From Clostridiales bacterium (GTDB taxonomy: Bacteria > Bacillota > Clostridia > Oscillospirales > Oscillospiraceae): a stretch of 29,812 nucleotides of DNA. The stretch covers positions 1-29,812 of the forward strand of contig SFLD01000020.1 of the NCBI GenBank assembly GCA_004553545.1, written 5' to 3'. Position numbers and translations under genes: made by a program. Under the pieces are notes generated by a model. That model was not told where the DNA came from. It saw only the letters and a list, made by a program, of their open reading frames with translations, and did no database searches. This document shows, piece by piece, positions 15,501 to 22,803 of the stretch. Every line of letters begins with the position of its first letter. Within the stretch, counting starts at the first letter, position 1.

Positions 15501-16265
15501 CTGCCGGAGGGCAAGGTAGCGGTCATAGGCCGCCTGAACGGCGGGGTCCTCCGCCGTCACCCGGTCCAGATGGGTGGAGAAGGTGGTGTGGCGGCAGTGA
15601 TCGGACCAGTAGGTATCCACCACACGGAGCTCCGTGACGGTGGGGTCCCGGCGCTCCGTGTCCCGGAACCAGGTCTGGAGAAAGGCCAGGTCGTCGCCAT
15701 CCATGGCGAGGCCCATCCTCTCCCCCAGAGCGGTGAGACCGGAGGCATCCAGGGCGGTGAAGCCCGTGAGAACCGCCACATCTGCCGGGACGGCGGTCTC
15801 TTGCCGCAGGGTCTCGGGCAGTTCCAGGGAAGCCTCCCGGCTCTCCACAGGGTTGATGACGTAGCCCTTCACAGCGGCCGCGTCCTCCGCCGTCAGGGTG
15901 CCGTAGAGAACGTAGACCTTGGCGGTGCGGACGGTGGGGCGCTCCCCCTGACTCAGAAGCTGGACGCACTGGGCGGCGGAGTCCGCCCGCTGGTCAAACT
16001 GCCCCGGCAGGGGCTCCACGGCAAAGATGGCCGCGGCATCCGGGGCGGAAAGCGCCTCCGTGACGGTATCCAGCTGGGGCTCTGAGAGGACGGTGCCCTT
16101 CACCCGCTGGAAAAGGCTCTCGTCCAGCCCCTCCAGGTCGTAGCGGTTCAGGACCCGCAGGCGCTCCAGGCCCGCCAGGCCCAGAAAGGTCCGGCAATCC
16201 GCCAGGAGCTTGGCGCTCTCCGGGTCCAGGCCCGGCTTCTTCTCCACGAAAACTCGGTACAGCAT
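12594..16265 (-). CDS. purL: phosphoribosylformylglycinamidine synthase, single-chain
   Basis: This 1223-residue enzyme makes FGAM from FGAR, glutamine and ATP, the fourth step of purine synthesis. It is the large fused form, with an N-terminal PurS-like part, synthetase domains and a C-terminal glutaminase, so no separate purQ or purS is needed. Marks include DTYWSDHCRHTTF at 217-229, MFKNETHNHPTEIEPFGG around residue 320, NDFGAGGVSVAIGEL near 510, and FPGTNCEYD at the start of the glutaminase. The glutaminase triad is C1063 (GICNGF), H1193 and E1195 (GHSER). GGGAGG lies 7 bases before the ATG, and only 1 base separates it from the purD stop. It is the last gene of the operon, before a terminator. 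Confidence 0.98.
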   Translation of the reverse strand: MLYRVFVEKKPGLDPESAKLLADCRTFLGLAGLERLRVLNRYDLEGLDESLFQRVKGTVLSEPQLDTVTEALSAPDAAAIFAVEPLPGQFDQRADSAAQCVQLLSQGERPTVRTAKVYVLYGTLTAEDAAAVKGYVINPVESREASLELPETLRQETAVPADVAVLTGFTALDASGLTALGERMGLAMDGDDLAFLQTWFRDTERRDPTVTELRVVDTYWSDHCRHTTFSTHLDRVTAEDPAVQAAYDRYLALRQEVYGEEKAARRPQTLMDIATLGTKVLKKRGQLPELDESEEINACSIHVPTKVDGEEQDWLLMFKNETHNHPTEIEPFGGAATCIGGCIRDPLSGRAYVHQAMRVTGCGDPRKPLSETLSGKLPQRKLCQTAAAGYSSYGNQIGLATGHVAEVYHEGYVAKHLECGAVVAAAPAGNVRRERPAPGDVVVLLGGRTGRDGIGGATGSSKRHDAKSLQTMASEVQKGNAPEERKLQRLFRDGNVTRLIKRCNDFGAGGVSVAIGELADGLAIDLDAVRKKYDGLDGTELAISESQERMAVVLALEDEAAFLAAAQRENLEAYRVAVVTEEPRMVMRWRGKTIVDLSRAFLDTNGAAKHTAVSAGAPAGETPKAPATLREMAGSLESASRRGLTERFDASIGAGSLLMPYGGKHQRTPAQAMAALLPVLPGQHTDQGSVMAWGFDPRRMERDPYRGAWESVCLSLAKLTAAGGDYRKAYLTLQEFFEKLGREPRRWGKPFAALLGALDAQLDFGCAAIGGKDSMSGSFLDRDVPPTLLSFAIAPVLAGEVLSPEFKAPGHPVYLFTGEGPEGIRAAWERFLTLARAGKVKAAWAVEQGMAEGLMQMAFGNRIGFRAEGERDWYVPMSGAILAELTEETEDAVRLGVTTAEEAIDLGREHASLTDLLAWNEAVLEDVYPTKTDGEKRPVQLISFTAENRAAPALRTAGPKALIPVFPGTNCEYDTARALREAGAEAEIFVLRNLTAEDVQRSVEGFAAALRSAQMLILPGGFSGGDEPDGSAKLITAFLRNPAVREQVMALLDQRDGLMLGICNGFQALIKLGLVPFGKIIDTDAACPTLTYNTIGRHQSRMVRTRVASDLSPWLSGARVGETYTVPISHGEGRFLASEALLRDLAQRGQIATQYVDEAGQPTLDDDWNPNGSLWAVEGITSPDGRVLGKMGHSERIGPDLYRNVPGDYDMKLFQSAVRYFRK

Positions 16266-16266
16266 C

Positions 16267-17535
16267 TCAATCCTCCCAGGCTTTCAGGGCCTTGGCCCCG
16301 ATGTCTTTCCGGCAGTAACGGTTGGCAAATCGAACGCCCTCCGCCAGGCGGTAGGCTTCCCGGACGGCTTCCGGCAGGGTCACCGCCGCGGCGGTGACGC
16401 CCGCCACCCGGCCGCCGGCGGTCACGAGAACGCCGTCTTTCTCCCTGGCTCCGGCGATGTAGGTGTGGGCGGCGGCCTCCGGCGTCATGGTCAGGGGGAA
16501 GCCGGTCTCATACTTCCCGGGATAGCCCTGGGAAGCCAGCACCACGCAGCAGGCGGAGCGCCGGGAGAACTTCACCTCGGTCTCCGCCAGAGTCCCCGCC
16601 GTGCAGGCCTGCATCACGGTGAGAAGGTCGCTCTCCATCAAGGGAAGGACCACCTGGGTCTCCGGATCGCCGAAGCGGCAGTTATACTCGATGACCTTAG
16701 GGCCGTCGGGGGTCAGCATCAGCCCGAAGTAGAGGCAGCCCCGGAAGGGACGGCCCTCCGCCGCCATGGCCCGGACAGTGGGCAGGAAGATGGTCTCCCG
16801 GCAGGTCTCGGCAATGGCGGGGGTATAGTAGGGGTTGGGCGCCACGGTGCCCATGCCGCCGGTGTTGGGGCCGGTGTCTCCGTCCCCGGCCCGCTTATGA
16901 TCCATGGAGGAGACCATGGGCTTGACGGTGACACCGTCCGTGAAGCAGAGGACGGAGACCTCCGGGCCTGTCAGGAACTCCTCGATGACCACCCGGTCGC
17001 CGGAGGCGCCGAAGACCTTGTCCTCCATCAGGGAGTGGACGGCGGCCCTGGCTGCTTCCCGGGTCTCCGCGATGACCACGCCCTTGCCCAGGGCCAGACC
17101 GTCGGCCTTCACCACGATGGGAAGACTACAGGTCTCCAGATAGGCACAGGCGCTCTCCGGGGTGGAGAAGGTCTCGTAGCGGGCCGTGGGGATGCCGTAC
17201 TTTTGCATCAGGTCCTTGGCAAAGGCCTTGCTGCTCTCGATGACGGCGGCCCTGGCGTCCGGACCGAAACAGGGGATGCCCGCCGCCGTCAGGGCGTCCA
17301 CCGCCCCCAGGGCCAGGGGATCGTCCGGGGCCACCACGGCGTAATCCACGCCGTGGGAGAGGGCAAACGCCACCTGGGCAGGGATGTCCTTGGCCCCGAT
17401 CTCCGGGACAGGGACGGCCTCCCTCATGCCGGCGTTGCCGGGGAGGGCATAGATCACCTCCACCGCCGGGTTTTCCTTCAGCTTGCGGATGATGGCGTGC
17501 TCCCGCCCGCCGCCGCCGATGACCATGAGCTTCAT
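16267..17535 (-). CDS. purD: phosphoribosylamine-glycine ligase
   Basis: This 422-residue ATP-grasp enzyme joins phosphoribosylamine and glycine to form GAR, the second purine step. Visible are MKLMVIGGGGREHAI at the start, APDDPLALGAVDAL, the ATP-grasp loop KADGLALGKGVVIA (about 143-156), DGDTGPNTGGMGTVAPNPYY, and the metal-binding EYNCRFGDPETQ. The length is that of the family. AAGGAGG precedes the ATG at 17535. It is separated from the upstream purO-like gene by 56 bases holding a strong hairpin, the longest gap in the operon. The downstream purL follows after one base. Confidence 0.98.
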   Translation of the reverse strand: MKLMVIGGGGREHAIIRKLKENPAVEVIYALPGNAGMREAVPVPEIGAKDIPAQVAFALSHGVDYAVVAPDDPLALGAVDALTAAGIPCFGPDARAAVIESSKAFAKDLMQKYGIPTARYETFSTPESACAYLETCSLPIVVKADGLALGKGVVIAETREAARAAVHSLMEDKVFGASGDRVVIEEFLTGPEVSVLCFTDGVTVKPMVSSMDHKRAGDGDTGPNTGGMGTVAPNPYYTPAIAETCRETIFLPTVRAMAAEGRPFRGCLYFGLMLTPDGPKVIEYNCRFGDPETQVVLPLMESDLLTVMQACTAGTLAETEVKFSRRSACCVVLASQGYPGKYETGFPLTMTPEAAAHTYIAGAREKDGVLVTAGGRVAGVTAAAVTLPEAVREAYRLAEGVRFANRYCRKDIGAKALKAWED

Positions 17536-17558
17536 AGACTGCCTCCTTGCAGAAACGT

Positions 17559-17587
17559 AGCTGCCCGGCGGAGCGCGCCGGGCAGCT
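17559..17587 (-). repeat. intercistronic hairpin between purO and purD
   Basis: The 12-bp arms AGCTGCCCGGCG (17559-17570) and CGCCGGGCAGCT (17576-17587) are exact complements with a 5-base loop. There is no U-run, so it is not a canonical terminator; mRNA processing or stability, or tuning of purD-purL output, is possible. Confidence 0.6.
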
Positions 17588-17591
17588 GGGG

Positions 17592-18239
17592 TCAGTCCCC
17601 CAGATTTTTGTTGAAGATGCGGACGGTCCCGCCCACATTGGCATAGAGGGAGATCTTATTCTCCGGATCCAGGGCCGCCCAGACTGCCTCCGGCTCCGGC
17701 AGGTCGATGGCCATAGGCTCACCCTGGAAACTGGGCAGCGGATCGCCGTCCCCCTGATAGGTGCTGAGAAAACGGCCCTCCCCTGCCCCGCAGGGGGGAT
17801 AGGCGAAGAAGTCCCGGCGGCAGCTGCCGTCCGCCTCCCGCCGCAGGATGGACATCCGAAAACTGCCGTCGGCTGCCAGCAGGGTGGAGATGCGGGGGGT
17901 GTAGTTGGGGGCGTCGGGCTCAAACTCCCGGGTGGCCAGGGCCTCCTCCCAGGACTTGCCCGCGAGGAGGTAGTCCCGGATGGTGTCCGTCTGGTCGCCG
18001 TTGGTGACAAGGAGGGTATCCCCCACCCGGCGGACCGGATGGTAGATGATCAGGCTGGGGTCCTCCAGCTTCGTGGGGTCATAGGCCTCCGTGCGGATGC
18101 CGTCCTCCGTGGGGACGAAGACACGGTTCCGGGAGTTTGCGCTGCGGCCCATGATGAAGTAGTAGACCCGGTCCCGGCCCACGGCGATGCCCCGTCCGGG
18201 GTAGCTGGTCTCACGCAGGAACTGCAGGAAGTCTCTCAT
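17592..18239 (-). CDS. purO: IMP cyclohydrolase, PurO family
   Basis: This 215-residue protein matches the stand-alone IMP cyclohydrolase family (PF07826), first known from archaea and unrelated to PurH. The family pattern starts PGRGIAVGRDRVYYFIMGRSANSRNRVF and continues with GIRTEAYDPTKLEDPSLIIYHP, GDQTDTIRDYL, DAPNYTPRISTLL and YANVGGTVRIFNKNLGD. It would close FAICAR to IMP, the last step. Its ATG overlaps the purN stop as ATGA. It occupies the slot between purN and purD where purH usually lies, and there is no AICAR transformylase here. The assignment rests on recalled family motifs. Confidence 0.87.
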   Translation of the reverse strand: MRDFLQFLRETSYPGRGIAVGRDRVYYFIMGRSANSRNRVFVPTEDGIRTEAYDPTKLEDPSLIIYHPVRRVGDTLLVTNGDQTDTIRDYLLAGKSWEEALATREFEPDAPNYTPRISTLLAADGSFRMSILRREADGSCRRDFFAYPPCGAGEGRFLSTYQGDGDPLPSFQGEPMAIDLPEPEAVWAALDPENKISLYANVGGTVRIFNKNLGD

Positions 18240-18853
18240 ACGCTTTCCCTCTCTTTCACGATCTCAGCGGAGAGCATCTCCGCCGCCTGGGGCAGGAGCT
18301 GCCACTCCGCCTCCTCCATCACCCGGTGCTGCAGGGCCTCCGGCGTGTCGCCGGGGCAGACGGCCACCGCCTTCTGGAGGAGGATCTCTCCCCCGTCCGG
18401 GATGGCGTTCACAAAGTGGACGGTCGCCCCCGTCACCTTGACGCCCTTGGCCAGGGCGGCCTCATGGACCTTCAGACCGTACATCCCCTTCCCGCAGAAG
18501 GACGGGATCAGGGAGGGGTGAACATTCAGGATGCGCCGGGGCCAGCGGGCGGTGAAGTCCGGCGAGAGGATGGTGAGGAAGCCCGCCAGGATGACAAGGT
18601 CCACCCGGTGCTCGGCAAGAAGCTGCGAAAGGGCGGTCTCAAACGCCTCCCGGCCCCCCAGGGCCTTGGGTGCCAGGGTCTCCCCCGGGATGCCGAAGCG
18701 CTGAGCCCGCGCCAGGGCGTAGGCCCCCTTCCGGTCTGAGACCACAAGGACGATCTCCCCATGGGGGATGCGCCCCTCGCTCCCGGCGTCCAGCAGAGCC
18801 TGGAGATTTGTGCCGCCGCCGGAGACCAGCACCGCGATCCTTGCCTTTTCCAT
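18236..18853 (-). CDS. purN: phosphoribosylglycinamide formyltransferase
   Basis: This 205-residue enzyme transfers the formyl group from 10-formyl-THF to GAR. VLVSGGGTNLQALLDA at 8-23 binds the phosphate, and the catalytic trio is N110, H112 (NVHPSLIPSF) and D153 (IPDGGEIL). GKGMYGLKVHEAAL and GATVHFV follow as expected. The ATG at 18853 has GGGGAGG upstream; an upstream in-frame start has no ribosome site and would run into purM. It lies 13 bases after the purM stop and overlaps purO by ATGA. Confidence 0.97.
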   Translation of the reverse strand: MEKARIAVLVSGGGTNLQALLDAGSEGRIPHGEIVLVVSDRKGAYALARAQRFGIPGETLAPKALGGREAFETALSQLLAEHRVDLVILAGFLTILSPDFTARWPRRILNVHPSLIPSFCGKGMYGLKVHEAALAKGVKVTGATVHFVNAIPDGGEILLQKAVAVCPGDTPEALQHRVMEEAEWQLLPQAAEMLSAEIVKERESV

Positions 18854-18866
18854 GCTTCCTCCCCTT

Positions 18867-19901
18867 TCAGATGAGGGCGATCTTTTCCTCCCCGGGGACG
18901 ATCTCCCCCAGGACGTAGGCGTCACAGCCGCCCGCGCGCAGGGCGCGGAGGGCGGCGTCCGCCGTCTCAGGGCTGACCATCAGGGTCATGCCGACGCCCA
19001 TGTTGTAGGTGTTGAACATATCCCGCTCCGGGATCTCCCCCGTCCGCTGCAGCAGGGGGAAAATGGCGGGGGTCCGGACATCCCCCTTTTCGATCCGGGC
19101 GCAGAGGCCCTCCGGGATCGAGCGGGGGATATTCTCATAGAAGCCGCCGCCGGTGATATGGCTGACGCCGTGGACCTCCGCCGCCGCGATGGCGGCCAGG
19201 ACCGGCTTCACGTAGATCACCGTGGGAGTCAGCAGGGCCTCCCCCAGGGTGGTGCCCAGCTCCGGGACGTACTGCCCCAGGTCGGCGCGCTCCACGTCAA
19301 AGACCTTCCGCACCAGGGAGTAGCCGTTGGAGTGGAGGCCGCTGGAGGGCAGGGCCAGGATCACATCCCCCGCCCGCATGGCGGCGGAGTCCAGGATGGC
19401 GTCCTTCTCCACGATGCCCACGGAGAAGCCAGCCAGGTCATAGTCCTCCGGGGCCATGGTGCCGGGGTGCTCGGCGGTCTCGCCGCCGATGAGGGCGCAG
19501 CCCGCCTGGCAGCAGCCCTCCGCCACGCCGGAGACCAGCTCCTCCACCCGGGCGGGGTCGTTGCGTCCGATGGCCAGGTAATCCAGGAAGAAGAGGGGCT
19601 TTGCCCCGCAGCAGATGATGTCGTTGACGCACATGGCCACGCAGTCGATGCCCACGGTGTCGTGTTTTCCCATGAGCTGGGCGATGCGCTGCTTGGTGCC
19701 CACACCGTCGGTCCCGGAGACCAGGACGGGCTGGCGCATCCCGGCGGTATCCGGGGCGAAGAGGCCGCCGAAGCCGCCGATGCCGGAGAGGACGCCGGGG
19801 GTAAAGGTCCGCTCCACGTGCTTTCTCATGCGCTTCACGCCCTCATACCCGGCCTCGATGTCCACGCCCGCCTGGCGGTAGCTTTCCGAATAGCTTCTCA
19901 T
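18867..19901 (-). CDS. purM: phosphoribosylformylglycinamidine cyclo-ligase
   Basis: This 344-residue ATP-dependent enzyme closes FGAM to AIR, the fifth purine step. Family markers are YRQAGVDIEAGYE at the start, LVSGTDGVGTK near 60-70, AMCVNDIICCGAKPLFFLDYLA, LIGGETAEHPG, LPSSGLHSNGYSLVRKV and HITGGGFYENIPR. The ATG at 19901 overlaps the purF stop as ATGA, with GGGAGG upstream in the purF end, so the two are translationally coupled. The length is normal. Confidence 0.98.
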   Translation of the reverse strand: MRSYSESYRQAGVDIEAGYEGVKRMRKHVERTFTPGVLSGIGGFGGLFAPDTAGMRQPVLVSGTDGVGTKQRIAQLMGKHDTVGIDCVAMCVNDIICCGAKPLFFLDYLAIGRNDPARVEELVSGVAEGCCQAGCALIGGETAEHPGTMAPEDYDLAGFSVGIVEKDAILDSAAMRAGDVILALPSSGLHSNGYSLVRKVFDVERADLGQYVPELGTTLGEALLTPTVIYVKPVLAAIAAAEVHGVSHITGGGFYENIPRSIPEGLCARIEKGDVRTPAIFPLLQRTGEIPERDMFNTYNMGVGMTLMVSPETADAALRALRAGGCDAYVLGEIVPGEEKIALI

Positions 19902-21331
19902 GCTTCCTCCCTCTCGCTGATGGGACACTCAAAGCGGTCCTTGCCGCCAGGCTCCGGCAGGGCGGTGGGATAACCGCCGCCGAAGCAGGCGGTGCAGAAG
20001 CCGCTGGTGCTGTCAGCTAATTTTACCACATTTTCAAGGCTGAGGTAACCCAAAGAATCCACGCCGATGATCTTTGCGATCTCTTCCACGCTGTGGTGGG
20101 TGGCGATGAGCTTGTCCTTGTCGTCGATGTCCGTGCCGTAGTAGCACTCCGAGATGAAGGGCGGGGCGCTGACCCGCATGTGGATCTCCCGGGCTCCGGC
20201 CTTCCGGAGAAGGTCGATGGTCCGGCGGCAGGTGGTGCCCCGGACGATGGAGTCATCGATGAGGACCACCCGCTTCCCCGCCACCACGGAGCGGATGGGG
20301 TTCAGCTTGATGCTGACCTCGCTCTCCCGCAGGGCCTGGGTGGGGGAAATGAAGGTCCGGCCGATGTACTTATTCTTGATGAAGCCCATGCCGTAGGGGA
20401 TGCCGCTCTGCCGGGCGTAGCCCAGGGCGGCGTCCAGGCCGGAATCCGGCACGCCGATGACCACATCCGCCTGCACCGGATGCTCCAGGGCCAGGAAGGC
20501 CCCGGCCCGCTGCCGGGCCACGTGGACGGAGCTGCCGTCGATGACGGAGTCCGGCCGGGCAAAGTAGATGAACTCAAAGACGCAGAGGCTCTTGGGGACC
20601 TTGCCGCAGTGGGTCTCGATGCTGCGAAGGCCCTTCCCGTCCGCTACCACGATCTCACCGGGACGGAGATCCCGGAGGAACCGGGCGCCGATGGCGTCCA
20701 GGGCGCAGCTCTCCGAGGCGAAGACCACGCTGCCGTCCCGGAGCTCCCCCATGCAGAGGGGGCGGAAGCCGTGGGGGTCCCGGACGGCGATGAGCTTTGA
20801 GGGGGAAGAGATCACCAGGGAGTAGGCCCCCTCCAGCCGCTCCATGGCGGCGGAGACCGCTGCCTCGATGGAGGGGTGGCGCAGCCGCTCCTGGACGATG
20901 AGGTAAGCGATGACCTCGCTGTCTGTGGTGGTCTGGAAGATAGAGCCCTGGCTCTCCAGCTCCCGGCGGAGGGCGTGGGAGTTGGTGAGGTTTCCGTTAT
21001 GGGCCAGGGCCATGCGGCCCTTGTAGTGGTTCACCAGGATGGGCTGGACGTTGCGCTGGTTGTCGCTGCCGGTGGTGCCGTAGCGGACGTGGCCCACGGC
21101 GATGCTCCCCTGCCCCAGGGAGGTAAGGCGCTCCGGGCGGAAGACATCCCCCACCAGACCCACGTCCCGGTAGGCCCGGATGACCCCGTCGTCGTTGACG
21201 GCGATGCCGGCACTCTCCTGCCCCCGGTGCTGGAGGGAGTAGAGGGCATAGTAGGCAAGGCTGGCGACGTCTCCCCGCTCCGGCAGGCGGACGCCGAAGA
21301 CGCCGCACTCTTCGTGGAGGTGACGGTCCAT
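19898..21331 (-). CDS. purF: amidophosphoribosyltransferase, [4Fe-4S] type with propeptide
   Basis: This 477-residue enzyme commits PRPP to purine synthesis by forming phosphoribosylamine from glutamine. Residues MDRHLHEE form an eight-residue propeptide before nucleophile C9 (CGVFG). The glutaminase domain continues with ALYSLQHRGQESAGIA and AHNGNLTN. The PRPP loop VVLIDDSIVRGTT marks the transferase domain. Cysteines in KSLCVFEF, SECYYGTD and SGFCTACFGG match the four cluster ligands of Bacillus PurF, implying an oxygen-sensitive [4Fe-4S] centre. The start at 21331 fits the propeptide; GGTGAG is 4 bases upstream and purC ends 1 base before. Confidence 0.98.
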   Translation of the reverse strand: MDRHLHEECGVFGVRLPERGDVASLAYYALYSLQHRGQESAGIAVNDDGVIRAYRDVGLVGDVFRPERLTSLGQGSIAVGHVRYGTTGSDNQRNVQPILVNHYKGRMALAHNGNLTNSHALRRELESQGSIFQTTTDSEVIAYLIVQERLRHPSIEAAVSAAMERLEGAYSLVISSPSKLIAVRDPHGFRPLCMGELRDGSVVFASESCALDAIGARFLRDLRPGEIVVADGKGLRSIETHCGKVPKSLCVFEFIYFARPDSVIDGSSVHVARQRAGAFLALEHPVQADVVIGVPDSGLDAALGYARQSGIPYGMGFIKNKYIGRTFISPTQALRESEVSIKLNPIRSVVAGKRVVLIDDSIVRGTTCRRTIDLLRKAGAREIHMRVSAPPFISECYYGTDIDDKDKLIATHHSVEEIAKIIGVDSLGYLSLENVVKLADSTSGFCTACFGGGYPTALPEPGGKDRFECPISEREEA

Positions 21332-21332
21332 G

Positions 21333-22052
21333 TTACTCACCGTCATGGGCCAGGAGGCGGCGCATGACCTCGGCATAGGCATCCTCCACCCCGCCCATGT
21401 CCCGGCGGAAGCGGTCCTTGTCCAGCTTCTCCCCGGTCTTGGCGTCCCAGAGGCGGCAGGTGTCGGGGCTGATCTCGTCCGCCAGGACGATCTGGCCCTG
21501 GGCGGTCTTGCCGAACTCCAGCTTGAAGTCCACGAGGGTCACGCCGCAGTCCGCCCAGAAGGCCTTCAGCACGTCGTTGACGGCGAAGGCGTACTTCTTG
21601 ATGAGCTCGATCTCCTGCCAGCTGGCAAGGCCCAGGGCCACAGCGTGGTAGGCGTTCAGAAGGGGGTCGTGGAGGTCGTCGTTCTTATAGGAGAACTCGA
21701 TGGTAGGCTCCGGGAAGACGATGCCCTCCTCCACCCCGTAGCGGGAGGCGAAGTGCCCGGCGGAGAGATTGCGGATGATGACCTCCAGGGGCACGATGCT
21801 GACCCTGCGCACCAGGGTATCCCGCTCCGAGAGCTCCTTCACAAAGTGGGTGGGGATGCCGGCCTTCTCCATCCGGGCCATGAGGCGGTTGGTCATCTGG
21901 TTGTTGATGACGCCCTTGCCCACGATGGTGCCCTTCTTCAGGCCGTCCAGAGCGGTGGCATCGTCCTTATAGCTGACAATGACGAGTTCCGGGTCATCGG
22001 TGGCGTAGACCTTCTTGGCCTTTCCCTCGTAGAGCTGTTCACGCTTTTCCAT
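21333..22052 (-). CDS. purC: phosphoribosylaminoimidazole-succinocarboxamide synthase
   Basis: This 239-residue SAICAR synthetase joins CAIR and aspartate using ATP. It begins EKREQLYEGKAKKVYAT, the typical glycine-rich ATP loop, followed by FVKELSERDTLVRRVSIVPLEVIIRN, SAGHFASRYG, FSYKNDDLHDPLLN, LVDFKLEFG and ADEISPDTCRLWD. AGGAGG lies 9 bases before the ATG at 22052. The gene sits 17 bases after purE and 1 base before purF. Length and motif order are complete. Confidence 0.98.
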   Translation of the reverse strand: MEKREQLYEGKAKKVYATDDPELVIVSYKDDATALDGLKKGTIVGKGVINNQMTNRLMARMEKAGIPTHFVKELSERDTLVRRVSIVPLEVIIRNLSAGHFASRYGVEEGIVFPEPTIEFSYKNDDLHDPLLNAYHAVALGLASWQEIELIKKYAFAVNDVLKAFWADCGVTLVDFKLEFGKTAQGQIVLADEISPDTCRLWDAKTGEKLDKDRFRRDMGGVEDAYAEVMRRLLAHDGE

Positions 22053-22069
22053 GGCTGTTTTCCTCCTAA

Positions 22070-22564
22070 TTATCCTTGAAATCGTTCCATGAGTTCCTGA
22101 TCCTTGGCAAGGACCGCGGCCTTCTCCCGCTGCCGGGCCTCCCCCAGCTTCCGGGCCAGGGCTTCGTCCGTCACCGCCAGGATCTGGACGGCCAGCAGGG
22201 CGGCGTTCTTCCCCCCGTCCACGGCCACCGTGGCCACCGGGATGCCGCTGGGCATCTGGACCGTCGCGAGCAGGGCGTCCATCCCGGAGAAGGCCCCGCC
22301 CCCGCAGGGGATGCCGATGACCGGCAGGGTGCAGTTGGCGGCCAGGGCTCCCGCCAGATGGGCCGCCATCCCGGCAGCGGCGATGAGACAAGAAAATCCG
22401 CTCTCCCGCGCCGACGCGGCAAACTCCCTTGCCTCGTCCGGACAGCGGTGAGCGGACAGGACCCGCACCTCCACCGGTACCTCATATTCCCGCAGCACGG
22501 CCACAGCCTTCTCCGCCACCGGCAGATCGCTGGCGCTGCCCATGACAACGGCGACTTTGCCCAT
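22070..22564 (-). CDS. purE: N5-carboxyaminoimidazole ribonucleotide mutase (PurE)
   Basis: This 164-residue first gene of the operon carries GSASDLPVAEKAV at 9-21, SAHRCPDEAREFA, IAAAGMAAHLAGALAANC, PVIGIPCGGGAFSGMDALLATVQMPSGIPVATVAV and NAALLAVQILA, all PurE hallmarks. Class I enzymes isomerise N5-CAIR made by PurK. purK is not in this window, so it must lie elsewhere, or this enzyme may act directly on AIR and CO2 (class II); the sequence was not resolved at that level. GGAGGG precedes the ATG. The leader is only about 55 bases, with no purine riboswitch. Confidence 0.97.
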   Translation of the reverse strand: MGKVAVVMGSASDLPVAEKAVAVLREYEVPVEVRVLSAHRCPDEAREFAASARESGFSCLIAAAGMAAHLAGALAANCTLPVIGIPCGGGAFSGMDALLATVQMPSGIPVATVAVDGGKNAALLAVQILAVTDEALARKLGEARQREKAAVLAKDQELMERFQG

Positions 22565-22623
22565 CCCGGCTCCCTCCTTCCGACGGAAGCGGCGCCCCCG
22601 TCCTTAGAAAAATTGATGACTTG

Positions 22624-22653
22624 ATAATAGCATATAAGTATTACCTTTGCCAA
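22624..22653 (-). promoter_or_regulatory. promoter of the purine operon
   Basis: The minus strand has TTGGCA (22648-22653), an 18-bp spacer and TATTAT (22624-22629), in an AT-rich pocket 60 bases before purE. It is the only good promoter seen upstream of the eight-gene cluster. Confidence 0.75.
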
Positions 22654-22717
22654 GAGGGGAAGTACCCGAAGAAACGCCAAAAATAGGTACGACCTTTTGC
22701 CGCTTTCCATGAAGGTC

Positions 22718-22750
22718 TGAAGACCTCCGCCGGATCGGCGGAGGTCTTCA
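22718..22750. terminator. hairpin between the radical SAM gene and the purine operon
   Basis: The perfect 15-bp stem TGAAGACCTCCGCCG (22718-22732) pairs with 22736-22750 around a 3-base loop. It lies 53 bases past the radical SAM stop. No clear U-run follows, so it is called a probable terminator only. It would insulate the pur promoter from upstream transcription. Confidence 0.55.
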
Positions 22751-22803
22751 GCGGCAGAAACGCTCTTCCCTTTTCCCGGCGCGGAAGCCTCCGACGGGTC
22801 CGG

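Noticed and set aside
12579..16085. A 1168-codon plus-strand open frame opposite purL.
   Set aside because: It is an antisense shadow produced by high GC: the composition is Gly/His/Val/Leu-rich with no family motif, and purL on the other strand has complete catalytic motifs and a ribosome site.
22565..22620. Purine riboswitch in the purE leader.
   Set aside because: The leader is only about 55 bases and lacks the conserved three-way junction core and loops of the purine aptamer.
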